From Candidatus Bathyarchaeota archaeon (GTDB lineage Archaea > Thermoproteota > Bathyarchaeia > Bathyarchaeales > Bathycorpusculaceae): DNA of 43,684 nt. Within the stretch, counting starts at the first letter, position 1. Every line of letters begins with the position of its first letter. Shown here in pieces: positions 16,425-23,449 of the stretch. Under the pieces are notes generated by a model. The model was given only the letters and a program-made list of their open reading frames with translations, did no database searches and was not told the DNA's origin. The position numbers and the translations under genes were made by a program. The stretch is from positions 1 to 43,684 of the forward strand of contig JAOZHZ010000005.1 in the NCBI GenBank assembly GCA_026014615.1, in the 5' to 3' direction.

Positions 16425-16459
16425 TTACGAGTTCTCGTAACTTTTACGAGTGCTCGTAA
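16425..16459. promoter_or_regulatory. Two perfect palindromes, probable DtxR operators
   Basis: TTACGAGTTCTCGTAA (16425-16440) and TTACGAGTGCTCGTAA (16444-16459) share the form TTACGAG-NN-CTCGTAA, with centres 19 bases apart, a little under two helix turns. They begin at the base after the in-frame ATG at 16424 and lie 16 bases upstream of the preferred dtxR start at 16409. Tandem inverted repeats next to a DtxR-family gene fit autoregulation and co-repression of feoAB, and perhaps of the divergent Cys-rich genes at 16613. The palindromes are plain in the sequence; binding is inferred. Confidence 0.8.
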
Positions 16460-16612
16460 TTTCTTTACTTCGCCTAACTAATAAGGCTTCACGCATAAAG
16501 ACTCAAAACACACCTCATCTTGAACGTGATATGAAAACACAAGTTGCCTCTATAGAATATGACGCATACACCTAAGAGGCTCTTACCGCCGCATTACCTT
16601 GAAGGTGAACCT

Positions 16613-16777
16613 ATGTTATCAAAAGAATGTACCGACTGTCTCAAAATTGAGGAATGCAGCAAACGCTACCAGAACGCCAAAAAAGGCGAAAAAATCTACT
16701 GCCCCGACGGAACCATACATTTTGCCGACGATTACTTGCCTATGCCTGCTATAGACTTCTGCCTTTTTCGTATCTAA
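16613..16777 (+). CDS. Cys-rich miniprotein (54 residues)
   Basis: Starting at ATG 16613 after AAGGTGA, it encodes 54 residues with CTDC, a further Cys five residues on (CLKIEECSKRY), then YCPDG and FCLF. The CxDC-x5-C pattern recurs in the next gene, so the two look like distant paralogues. Such small Cys-rich proteins may bind metal or an iron-sulfur cluster; no family is recognised. It lies head to head with the dtxR-feoAB operon, so metal-responsive expression from the shared intergenic region is a reasonable guess. The frame is open back to 16559, but only 16613 has a ribosome site. Confidence 0.6.
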   Translation: MLSKECTDCLKIEECSKRYQNAKKGEKIYCPDGTIHFADDYLPMPAIDFCLFRI

Positions 16778-16789
16778 CGGGGGAGGGGT

Positions 16790-16939
16790 ATGTACAAAAC
16801 GATTGTTCTTGATTGTCAATCTGGCGGGGATGCTTCTCACTGCGAAGACTGCGTGGCGTTCAAAAAGTGTAAAGGCAAAACAGACTGTTTTTGCGAGGCT
16901 GACCCCTCTATTTGTCGTGAAGAGGCGGTTTCTCTATAG
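16790..16939 (+). CDS. Cys-rich miniprotein (49 residues)
   Basis: ATG 16790 is preceded by GGGGGAGGGG, one of the strongest ribosome sites in the window. The 49 residues include eight Cys: C9, HCEDC, KKC, DCFC and IC. The HCEDCVAFKKC block resembles ECTDCLKIEEC in the gene before it, 12 bases upstream. It ends with TAG. The protein looks like a metal-binding miniprotein, perhaps an iron-sulfur carrier or metal buffer, but this is inference from Cys content and position beside the iron-uptake operon. Confidence 0.6.
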   Translation: MYKTIVLDCQSGGDASHCEDCVAFKKCKGKTDCFCEADPSICREEAVSL

Positions 16940-17002
16940 AATAGGAAGCCCTCAATATACTATCAGGAAACCACACATAAACCTCTTTTTCGTAACCCTA
17001 AA

Positions 17003-17155
17003 ATGGCGACCATCATGCAACCTCAAACAGTAACAACCGAGGATTCAACAGACGCGTGTCCTCGTCGGCAAAACGTGGATGATTTGTTGATGTTTGTTCG
17101 CGCTCAAGCCAACCTCAAAAGAACTGAAAAGAGCCGAGCACCATGCAAGCATTAG
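17003..17155 (+). CDS. Possible 50-residue protein ahead of the winged-helix gene
   Basis: ATG 17003 opens a 50-residue frame with a Thr-rich start and a helical, basic second half (NVDDLLMFVRAQANLKR, then EKSRAPCKH). It ends 13 bases inside the next gene, the sort of overlap seen in archaeal operons. There is no clear ribosome site and no recognisable family, so it may be only the leader of the next gene. Conservation of the frame would decide. Confidence 0.35.
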   Translation: MATIMQPQTVTTEDSTDACPRRQNVDDLLMFVRAQANLKRTEKSRAPCKH

Positions 17156-17475
17156 CTATAAAACGGAACCGACTGCAAGTCTTAACCGAAATTCTCCAAG
17201 TTTGCAGATTGCCTCAGACTAAAAGCCGCATCATGCACAAAGCAAATCTGTCCCACGGTGTCCTTCAAGATTGCCTTTTTCAACTTCAAGAATTGAGTTT
17301 TATCGAACTTTTCTCTGATTCGCCTGACTTAACTCAGTACATGACTACGGAGCGAGGCAGAGTTTTCCTTGGCAAATGGAGTCAACTGCAGGAACTTCTT
17401 ACCCCTAAAGAGCAGATACTGATTAAGCAGCAGAAAAAGCTGACGTCCAAGGGTCCCTTGTTTTCCTTCAAATAA
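17143..17475 (+). CDS. Archaeal winged-helix protein (HTH_45-like)
   Basis: This 110-residue protein has the layout of the archaeal PF14947-type winged helix: KRNRLQVLTEILQVC, then KSRIMHKANLSHGVLQDCL (the recognition region), LQELSFIEL, and the wing YMTTERGRVFLGKW, with a C-terminal helix (LQELLTPKEQILIK) likely used for dimerisation. These proteins are DNA-binding regulators with few known targets. ATG 17143 overlaps the small frame before it. A T-rich tract follows the stop. Its targets cannot be read from context; the neighbours are small zinc-ribbon genes. Confidence 0.75.
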   Translation: MQALAIKRNRLQVLTEILQVCRLPQTKSRIMHKANLSHGVLQDCLFQLQELSFIELFSDSPDLTQYMTTERGRVFLGKWSQLQELLTPKEQILIKQQKKLTSKGPLFSFK

Positions 17476-17601
17476 TTTCCCTTGTTTTTGTGTGTTTTAT
17501 GTTTTGTTTTTCTTTGTGGCGGCTTGTTTTTGCGTTTACTTAGTGTATGTTTATGTATATATAGTTTATAGAAACTACTGGGGCTCTTTTTAATTGTAAG
17601 C

Positions 17602-17640
17602 GCCAATTATATATTTAATGTGAAAAAGTGAAAGGAAGTG
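17602..17640 (+). promoter_or_regulatory. TATA box and ribosome site before the zinc-ribbon pair
   Basis: TTATATATTT at about 17607-17616 lies 30 bases upstream of ATG 17646, with GGAAGTGA at 17633-17640 as ribosome site. A second TATA-like stretch (TATATATAG) lies further up at 17556-17564. Confidence 0.5.
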
Positions 17641-17645
17641 AAAAA

Positions 17646-17882
17646 ATGGAAACAACAATTGAGTTCAAATGCCCCGCCTGCAAGAGTACTTTCGAGTTTG
17701 ACCCCGTGGGCGAAAACGAACTTGTAGCCTGTCCAGTATGCGGGAACGATTTCAGAACAGTCAAGAATGGGCAAACCCTAAAACTTGACTACTTGAACCT
17801 TGAAAACGCAGGCTGCTCTGATGTGAAACCCTCCTTTTTCCTTTTTGAATTCAACCTGATAAACCACACCAACACCAAGTGA
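17646..17882 (+). CDS. Small zinc-ribbon protein
   Basis: Starting at ATG 17646 behind GGAAGTGA, the protein opens METTIEFKCPACKSTFEF and continues with ACPVCGNDF: two CPxC knuckles about 23 residues apart, a zinc ribbon like those in small archaeal and bacterial redox or nucleic-acid adaptor proteins. The C-terminal 30 residues lose this character (SFFLFEFNLINHTN), so the original end may lie earlier. An in-frame GTG at 17628 is less likely. It is followed five bases later by a second zinc-ribbon gene and is probably cotranscribed with it. No specific role is known. Confidence 0.65.
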   Translation: METTIEFKCPACKSTFEFDPVGENELVACPVCGNDFRTVKNGQTLKLDYLNLENAGCSDVKPSFFLFEFNLINHTNTK

Positions 17883-17887
17883 TACGT

Positions 17888-18043
17888 ATGATAGTTGAAT
17901 GCGTAGGCTGTGGCGGCAAATTTACCGTTCACCCCGAAAACTTTGCAGACTACGAAATAATCTTCTGCCCCACATGCGAGTTAAGCCACCAAATAAACAA
18001 AAAAGGCGCCTGCGTCACCGTAACAGCAGTCCTCAAAGCATAA
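17888..18043 (+). CDS. Zinc-ribbon miniprotein (51 residues)
   Basis: ATG 17888 opens MIVECVGCGGKFTVHPEN, then IIFCPTCE: CxxC pairs 19 residues apart, another zinc ribbon, with a short beta-like end (CVTVTAVLKA) and TAA. It begins five bases after the preceding zinc-ribbon gene, so the pair forms a small operon. The closely spaced Cys pairs and clean boundaries make it a likely real gene. The ribosome site is weak, so translation may depend on the upstream gene. Function unknown. Confidence 0.6.
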   Translation: MIVECVGCGGKFTVHPENFADYEIIFCPTCELSHQINKKGACVTVTAVLKA

Positions 18044-18108
18044 AACTACAGGTTCTGTCACTTGCAACTTTGCATTTAGGAGCACGGCAAAAAAAGAAGA
18101 TAAGCGAG

Positions 18109-19026
18109 CTAAGTGCCGACTGTGGTTTGGGGTGTTGATAGTTCGGTTACTTTTTTGACGGCTGCGATGGAGACTTCGAGCATGTCGTCGCTGGGTTCTT
18201 TGGTTGTCAGCAGTTGGAAGCCCATTCCTGGGGCTGTTAAGATTCTGGAGACGATGTTGTTGCGGTATTTGCCGCTGATTCTGAGCAGTTCGTAGCTTAT
18301 ACCTGCGATGACTGGGATTAGCAGGATGCGGTAGGCGATTCTCCAAGCGTACCCGTAGTTGGGCATGATGCTGAACAGCACGATACTTATGATGAGCACT
18401 ATAAAGAGGAAGCTGGTTCCGCATCGGGGATGAAGCCTGCTATACTTCTTAACGTGCTCCACCTCCATAGGTACACCTGCTTCGTAAGCGTTAATTGCCT
18501 TATGTTCTGCGCCGTGGTATCTGAGGACGCGTTTGAATTCGCCCCACTGCGAAATAGCCCCCAAATAAGCTGCAAACATGCCCAATCGAATGAGGGCTTC
18601 TGCAACGTTAAACGCGACGCCAGAAAGATTCAGCCAGTCAGCCAAAAAGAAGGGCAACAAAAAGAACACGGCAACGATGCCAACTACGCCCACAGCCACA
18701 ATAGCCAGCAAGCCGTAACCAAACGTCACGCTCTCCCCTTCTGCTTCACCTTCTTCGTCTTCGAGGGCGGTGTTTGCGGAAAATATCAGGCTCTTCATGC
18801 CCATGTAGAAGGATTCAAACAGCATGACTATGCCGCGCAGAAACGGCAAACCCAAAACCTTGTATTTGTCTGCTAATGGGTTCAGGTTTTCGACTGCGGT
18901 TACGATTTCTTTGTTGGGTTTCCTGACGCACATGACCACGTTTTTTTTGCTGCGCATCATAACGCCCTCTATGAGGGCTTGTCCACCGAACGCGAGCGAC
19001 GGCTCTTTTCCTTGTTTGTCTGACAG
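18109..19026 (-). CDS. DUF1385 membrane protein, apparent CTG start
   Basis: The conserved DUF1385 blocks are present: GGQALIEGVMMRS at the N-terminus, GLPFLRGIVMLFES, a central membrane region, YHGAEHKAINAYEAG and RLHPRCGTSFLF, then further helices. The His, Glu and Cys in these blocks are nearly invariant; the family's role is unknown. The ATG at 18960 falls inside the conserved N-terminal motif, so translation must start earlier. The frame is open only back to a TGA and holds no ATG, GTG or TTG before that motif. A CTG at 19026 sits six bases after a perfect AGGTGA, giving 305 residues. An upstream sequencing error is the alternative. Confidence 0.82.
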   Translation of the reverse strand: MSDKQGKEPSLAFGGQALIEGVMMRSKKNVVMCVRKPNKEIVTAVENLNPLADKYKVLGLPFLRGIVMLFESFYMGMKSLIFSANTALEDEEGEAEGESVTFGYGLLAIVAVGVVGIVAVFFLLPFFLADWLNLSGVAFNVAEALIRLGMFAAYLGAISQWGEFKRVLRYHGAEHKAINAYEAGVPMEVEHVKKYSRLHPRCGTSFLFIVLIISIVLFSIMPNYGYAWRIAYRILLIPVIAGISYELLRISGKYRNNIVSRILTAPGMGFQLLTTKEPSDDMLEVSIAAVKKVTELSTPQTTVGT

Positions 19027-19032
19027 ACTATT

Positions 19033-19038
19033 TCACCT
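19033..19038 (-). promoter_or_regulatory. Shine-Dalgarno site supporting the CTG start of DUF1385
   Basis: On the minus strand AGGTGA (complement of TCACCT here) precedes CTG by six bases and matches the anti-Shine-Dalgarno at the end of the 16S in this window. It is the only evident ribosome site near this gene's start. Confidence 0.6.
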
Positions 19039-19196
19039 GACTTTTTCCCGTTAAGCCTTAAGAGTGATTGATTATCGGTATTAATGACTGATTGGGTATT
19101 TAATGCCTATCATTTTCCAAAAAGAAAAACGACCCGTCACAGTTACATTACTGCTTTTTTTATCTTCAGATATCTGATAGTCTGCGGGTGCAAATA

Positions 19197-19236
19197 GCTT
19201 ATATAGAATCAGTTGACAAGTGACGAGCCGGGGGAT
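19197..19236 (+). promoter_or_regulatory. TATA box and ribosome site for the 19243 gene
   Basis: CTTATATAG (19198-19206) would place the transcript start near 19230. GGGGGAT (19230-19236) then precedes TTG 19243. This arrangement favours 19243 over the more upstream TTG at 19213 as start codon. Confidence 0.5.
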
Positions 19237-19242
19237 TTAACC

Positions 19243-19707
19243 TTGGAGACCGAAGGGCTGAATGTTTTTCCTCAGCAGTCCAAAAAGCTGCAGGAACTCT
19301 GCACTTGCTTAACTGCTGAGAAGGTGTCCTTCTACTTTTCAAAAAACAACTGGCAACGAAACAGCAGATACCAATACTACATAATCTGCTCCCAGTACAC
19401 CCAGCCCTACAATTTCCCAGTTTTCCTAAACCCGCCTATCTCCATGGTTACCGAACAAACCACCATATACGACGAAGAAACCCGCGAACGCGTCGACATT
19501 CCCCTAAAGGCGCAGGTGATGATTCGGATTAAAGGTTCCCGTGTGGGCTCGGCGATTCAGGCTTTGGTGCAGGAGGGTCATGTGGAGGTTTCCGACATAC
19601 GGCAAGTGCAGATAGCCGCGTTAGTTCCTGAGTTGTCTGTGATTACGTTGATTTGTTATTTGGATCCTGAAGATATACGTCAGTCGTTAAAGCCCACAGA
19701 AAAATAG
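19243..19707 (+). CDS. Uncharacterised conserved-looking protein
   Basis: I do not recognise this protein. It reads as a soluble alpha/beta protein: an N-terminal helix with KKLQELCTCLTAEKVSFYF, a beta-rich middle with YYIICSQYTQPYNFPVF, and a C-terminal part with VMIRIKGSRVGSAIQAL, VEVSDIRQVQIAALVPEL and ICYLDPEDIR. The VMIRIKGSR...DI pattern suggests a small ferredoxin-like or OB-like domain, but no family can be named. Start TTG 19243 (after GGGGGAT and a TATA box) gives 154 residues; TTG 19213 gives 164. It ends with TAG. It is divergent from the DUF1385 gene. Confidence 0.6.
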   Translation: METEGLNVFPQQSKKLQELCTCLTAEKVSFYFSKNNWQRNSRYQYYIICSQYTQPYNFPVFLNPPISMVTEQTTIYDEETRERVDIPLKAQVMIRIKGSRVGSAIQALVQEGHVEVSDIRQVQIAALVPELSVITLICYLDPEDIRQSLKPTEK

Positions 19708-19779
19708 TTTCCCTCTTGTTTATGGTTCTAACACAAAATTTATTCGCCAAGGGCGCTAATATTGGCACGGTGCAGCAGG

Positions 19780-20610
19780 ATGTCGCTTGAATCGAACAGC
19801 AGCCTCGGCGGGATAGGAACAATCCTCATAGTTTTAAGCGCGTTTTTCTCATTCTTCAGCCTTATAGACACACTTTTGCCTTCCGCATCTCCTGTGTTTT
19901 CGTTTGTCTCATTTTTGGGTGTACCGCTGGGGTTAGTAGGGTTGATTTTGCTTTTCATAAGCCTGAATGGACTCAGCCGCTTTTATCAACACTCAAAAAT
20001 CTTCAACAGCTTACTGTACGCGTTCCTAACAGTCGTTGTTGGATTCCTAATCGTTTTCATGTTAACTTTTGCGCTGGTATTTCTTCAGTTAAGCCAAATT
20101 TCGCCAACCCTACAGACCATTACCTCAAACCCGAATTTTTATACTGAAAATGTATTGTCTGTTTTTGTTTTCCTTGTCCCTGTCATCGCAGCAGCTTTCA
20201 TAATGAGTGTGGTTTCGATGGTGTTTCTGATGCGGGCATTCAACGCACTCGCCGAAAAATCATGCGTAACACGATTCAGAACCGCGGGTGTGCTGTTTCC
20301 AGTTAGCGCCGCAGTAGCAGCTGTTTTCTTGATGATGGCCGCCTGCTTAGCAACCGCGAACGTTATTCATTTTGCGTCAATTTGGGTTATCGCACTTCCA
20401 AGCGGCGCAATTCAACTTGCCGCGTGGATACTGATAGTGCAAGGCTTCTTTGAACTAAGAGCACAAGCAAACACAACCCCCGCTACGCCCTTTGCGCCTC
20501 AAAATTCTGTTGCGTCATCGGCTGAGCAAAAGAAGTGCTGTCCTCTTTGCGGAGCCCCCACTCTGCCCGACGCCGTCTACTGTGCACACTGCGGCAACAA
20601 ACTATCCTAA
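19780..20610 (+). CDS. DUF996-like membrane protein with C-terminal zinc ribbon
   Basis: After SNSSLGGIGTILIVLSAFF, the opening typical of archaeal DUF996 proteins, come about five to six membrane helices (roughly 13-35, 42-65, 78-106, 132-155, 171-195, 205-225). A linker (NTTPATPFAPQ) leads to a zinc ribbon with KCCPLCGAPT and YCAHCGNKLS. The ribbon faces the cytosol if the topology is as in other members. Role unknown. ATG 19780 is chosen; an in-frame TTG at 19762 would add six polar residues. The MBL-fold gene starts 62 bases downstream on the same strand. Confidence 0.75.
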   Translation: MSLESNSSLGGIGTILIVLSAFFSFFSLIDTLLPSASPVFSFVSFLGVPLGLVGLILLFISLNGLSRFYQHSKIFNSLLYAFLTVVVGFLIVFMLTFALVFLQLSQISPTLQTITSNPNFYTENVLSVFVFLVPVIAAAFIMSVVSMVFLMRAFNALAEKSCVTRFRTAGVLFPVSAAVAAVFLMMAACLATANVIHFASIWVIALPSGAIQLAAWILIVQGFFELRAQANTTPATPFAPQNSVASSAEQKKCCPLCGAPTLPDAVYCAHCGNKLS

Positions 20611-20672
20611 TAGTCGTGAAGAGTGGCAAAGAGGGTTTATAACCGCCAAAAATATACAAGACACAGAGAAAA

Positions 20673-21328
20673 ATGCAACTCATAAAAGCCATAACTTTTG
20701 GCGGCGTAAACTGTTACCTAATAAAACCGACACAGGCTTTATTCTGATAGACACGGGATATTCTAAAAACCGCGCCGAAATCGAAAGGGAACTGGAAAAC
20801 GCAGGTTGCAAAACGGGAACCTTAAATCTACTCATTTTGACTCATGGTGACTTTGACCACTGCGGCAACTGCGCGTATCTTAGCGGAAAATGCGGCACAA
20901 AAGTGGCTATGCATAGTGGCGATAGGGGGATGGTTGAGCAGGGTGACATGTTTTACAACAGAAACATGAACTTTGCGGTTACGGGATTGGGAAAGCTGTT
21001 TCTGTTCTTTTCAAGGGGTAACTTGAAAGAAGAGGACCGATTTGCACCAGACTTGTTCGTCAAGGACGGTGAGGATTTGGTTGGGTTCAGATTTGACGCC
21101 CAAGTGCTTCACTTTCCAGGGCACTCAGAAGGCTCCATCGGTATCCTAACCCGCACAGGCGACCTGTTCTGCGGCGACCTGCTCGAAAACACCAAACAAC
21201 CAGCCAAAAACTCCATCGTCGCCGATAAAAAAGCGTTTGCCGACAGCATCAAAAAACTAAAACAACTAAAGATAGGCACGGTTTACCCGGGACACGGCAA
21301 CCCATTCCATATAACGCAGTTAACATAA
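20673..21328 (+). CDS. MBL-fold metallohydrolase, frameshifted near its start
   Basis: The gene should open at ATG 20673 (MQLIKAITFGGVNCYLIK) and continue TDTGFILIDTGYS, as in other metallo-beta-lactamase-fold proteins. The sequence shifts frame by one base in the A-run at 20723-20726: one more A restores a single protein. Downstream the motifs are intact: LTHGDFDHCGN, FPGHSEGSIGI, FCGDLLE and YPGHGNPF, which supply the two-metal site. The fold serves many hydrolases (glyoxalase II-like, RNA-processing, lactonases), and the substrate here is unknown. Without the missing base the frame is open upstream to 20492, but that region overlaps the DUF996 gene and does not look like protein. Confidence 0.78.
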
Positions 21329-21420
21329 AAACAAAGCACAAAACACCGCCATAAAGGGCAAGTGAGTACGCCACAACAGAGCAAATGAACAAACCCTTTT
21401 CTTGATGTTTTTCGCCCAAA

Positions 21421-21550
21421 ACCCGACTTTTCTGCCTTTTCTGCCTTTTCCAGCCGTTTCTAGCCTTTCCCAGCCGTGGACTACGCCCAAACCAACCGCT
21501 GAATTGAAAAAGCATCCCAAAACGGGCTCTTCACAGAATAGGGGGAGGTT
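21421..21550 (-). repeat. Dispersed 3'-flank repeat, copy 1
   Basis: The core at 21472-21548 matches 39409-39485, with shared stretches GAATTGAAAAAGCA and CCCAAAACGGGCT. A pyrimidine-rich lead made of CCTTTTCTG-like units precedes it in both. GCCC and GGGC can pair across the core, and CCCAAAACGGG can form a small hairpin. In both copies it lies a short way after the stop of a minus-strand gene (44 bases here), in the same orientation, so it could be a transcript-end element or a small non-autonomous mobile element. The rest of the 263-base gap (21329-21591) shows no gene. Confidence 0.7.
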
Positions 21551-21591
21551 GAAATTCGCAGCAGAACTGTTTTGGCTGTTTCTTGTTTTGG

Positions 21592-22329
21592 TCACGGTTT
21601 TTTCTGCGTGGTTACTTTTTTCTTTTTGTAGAGCACAAATGTCACCGTTGAAGCTGCCAACAGCACGGGTAGAATTAGTGTGGGTGGAAGCTCTGGGACA
21701 GTCCACACGTTGGAGTTGGTTAGCAGCATGTGTTGGGTGACTTTCTGGTTGGGCAGGTCGCTGTAGACGTTTGTGAGGTAATATTCCACCAGAACGCCCG
21801 TTTGCTTGTCAAAATACAGGTTCATGTAGCTGTAAACGATGCCTTCTATGCCTGTGTTATTCACTTCGATGTGGTTTGTTTCCCTGAAGCTGCCCATGTA
21901 GTCGCGAAAACTTGTGCTGTTAATCACGAAGGGAAGCTCAGTGGACCCGGGAAACAGCAAGCCGCCCGCAGAAAGATTAGCTGCGTACAGCAAGATGGTG
22001 CCTGTTATTCCGCTGTTTACCTCGTTTGCTTCGGTGCTGGTGTGTTGGGTGCCGTTTTTGTAGGTCAAAACTTGTTGAAGAACCGCCGTGGAACCTGTAA
22101 CCGTCTGAACCGTAATTTGAAGAGTGGACTCGTTCTGAGCAACCAGATAAGCAGGAACAACCTCACCAGCGTTTGAGGAACTCCACAGGTAAGTAGATTC
22201 GTAAGTGAACGTGTCCCCCACAGAAACACCTGGAACTGCTTGAATCTGCGCAAACACGCTCCCAACTGTCAAAGCAAACAAAAAGACCAAAACGAATGCA
22301 GACAAAACCAAACCTTTTTTCATTCCCAT
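21592..22329 (-). CDS. Secreted, membrane-anchored protein with PELP-type tail
   Basis: A signal peptide (MGMKKGLVLSAFVLVFLFAL) is followed by about 190 beta-rich residues with many N-glycosylation sites (NES, NGT, NLS, NST, NNT) and no recognised domain. The end is VPELPPT, a membrane helix and YKKKK, a variant of the PEFPTW tail on other surface proteins here. Similar archaeal proteins are annotated only as hypothetical. ATG 22329 is chosen from the in-frame starts 22341, 22329 and 22323 because it begins just before the signal peptide. It converges with the MBL-fold gene; a dispersed repeat lies in its 3' flank. Confidence 0.72.
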   Translation of the reverse strand: MGMKKGLVLSAFVLVFLFALTVGSVFAQIQAVPGVSVGDTFTYESTYLWSSSNAGEVVPAYLVAQNESTLQITVQTVTGSTAVLQQVLTYKNGTQHTSTEANEVNSGITGTILLYAANLSAGGLLFPGSTELPFVINSTSFRDYMGSFRETNHIEVNNTGIEGIVYSYMNLYFDKQTGVLVEYYLTNVYSDLPNQKVTQHMLLTNSNVWTVPELPPTLILPVLLAASTVTFVLYKKKKVTTQKKP

Positions 22330-22483
22330 CACGCGCGCCAATCTATAGTCGTCACTGGGTGCTCTTATGGTTTATGGACTTTTCCCAAAATCTGTCCCTA
22401 ATTCAAAAACTGCACGCTGCAAAAGAAACAAAACAGCAAAAACAGCGGAAAACAAGTTGAAGACTAAACAATAAAGTGAAAGA

Positions 22484-22678
22484 TTATATTTCTTTGATTT
22501 CGCACTTAAGCTTCTTTATAGTCTCTTCAGCCATACTTGGCTCAACTTTCAAAGTGTACAGTTTGCTTGGAGTGCGAAGCTTCAGCTTGACCTCGCTTTT
22601 CATCTTTTTAACAGAACAGAACTTGGCGTTTGCGCTCATCTCAACGAATTTTTCTGCGTTAGTTATTTCAGCAGGCAT
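22484..22678 (-). CDS. rpl38e: Large-subunit ribosomal protein L38e
   Basis: The 64 residues match the archaeal and eukaryotic L38e pattern: MPAEI start, KFVEMSANAKFCSVKK, then VKLKLRTPSKLYTLKV (the family's VKxKxRxxxxLYTL core), and a final helix AEETIKKLKCEIKEI. L38e is found in eukaryotes and in TACK and related archaea, which agrees with the suggested placement. ATG 22678 has GGTGA upstream. It stands alone, as L38e often does in archaea. The length is as expected (about 60-75). Confidence 0.85.
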   Translation of the reverse strand: MPAEITNAEKFVEMSANAKFCSVKKMKSEVKLKLRTPSKLYTLKVEPSMAEETIKKLKCEIKEI

Positions 22679-22936
22679 CTTTTTTCACCATGTTTACAAC
22701 TGCATGATACTCCGCGAGTTTTTATCTGTTTTGGTACCTGAAAGTTTTCCTCCTCAAAGCTGCCAACTAACCACGCTGACGCTTAACCGAGGATAAAAAC
22801 CGTTTTCCACCTGCTTATCTCAGTTAATTTTACGTTAATTCAAAAAAATAAACAGGGTAAACCATGCCGCTAGGTACAAAAAAGGGTCTTTGAATTGTAA
22901 GGTAACTGCTTTTATGGCGGTTTTGTGACTGCGTGG

Positions 22937-23137
22937 TTACATCTCCTTGGGTTTCACACTTAGTTTCACGTTGACCTCGATTGTGTATTCTTTATCATTT
23001 TTGCCTACCGCAAAATGCCAGTCTTTCACCTCTATATCCATGTCCTTAAAGGTGGAAACCAGTTTATCTTTGTACTCGGAAACAGTCTCGCCGATCTTCT
23101 GCATTCGCTCGGTCACGTCAATATTTTCATTCGACAA
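22937..23137 (-). CDS. Small conserved-looking protein, function unknown
   Basis: This is a 66-residue acidic protein: an N-terminal helix (ENIDVTERMQKIGETVSEYKDKL) and a beta-like C-terminal half (VKDWHFAVGKNDKEYTIEVNVKLSV). The start is TTG 23137, strongly supported by AGGAGGTG seven bases upstream. No family recognised. The next gene downstream on this strand (L38e) is about 260 bases away, and the acetyl-CoA synthetase gene diverges from it across a 312-base gap. It could be a small regulator or stress protein, but nothing in the sequence shows which. Confidence 0.65.
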   Translation of the reverse strand: MSNENIDVTERMQKIGETVSEYKDKLVSTFKDMDIEVKDWHFAVGKNDKEYTIEVNVKLSVKPKEM

Positions 23138-23208
23138 TCAGCACACCTCCTAAAATGTAGTAATCACTATTCTTTATGTTGTTAGACCATTTTAAGCTTT
23201 AAGGCTAT

Positions 23209-23224
23209 GTGACTGTACAGTAAC
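23209..23224. promoter_or_regulatory. Palindrome in the acs upstream gap
   Basis: ACTGTACAGT (23212-23221) is a perfect palindrome within the near-palindrome GTGACTGTACAGTAAC. It lies midway in the 312-base gap (23138-23449) between the divergent small gene and acs. A TATA-like GCTTATATTC at 23398-23407 is the likely acs promoter. I see no gene in this gap. The regulator is unknown. Confidence 0.4.
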
Positions 23225-23449
23225 AGTAACCAGCGCCTGATTACCGATTCACCTTTAGGGCTCTAAATTTTGTCTTTTGAAGAAAAAAAGTGTCTATACG
23301 CAATATCGTTCCCCCCAAGGTTACCGCAAACAAAACGTGCTAACCCGTAAAATGCATAAACATTCAACTTCAAAACTCAAAATCATGAACCAAAAAAGCT
23401 TATATTCTTTAAGTCTAAACTTGTCCAGCCACATTCGGATGGAAAAGAA

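Noticed and set aside
20492..20672. Upstream extension of the MBL-fold frame
   Set aside because: It overlaps the zinc-ribbon end of the DUF996 gene and reads as non-protein; the real start is in the other frame at 20673.
22376..22483. A-rich stretch as a possible small gene
   Set aside because: It is low-complexity AAAACA-type sequence without a start, ribosome site or conserved pattern.
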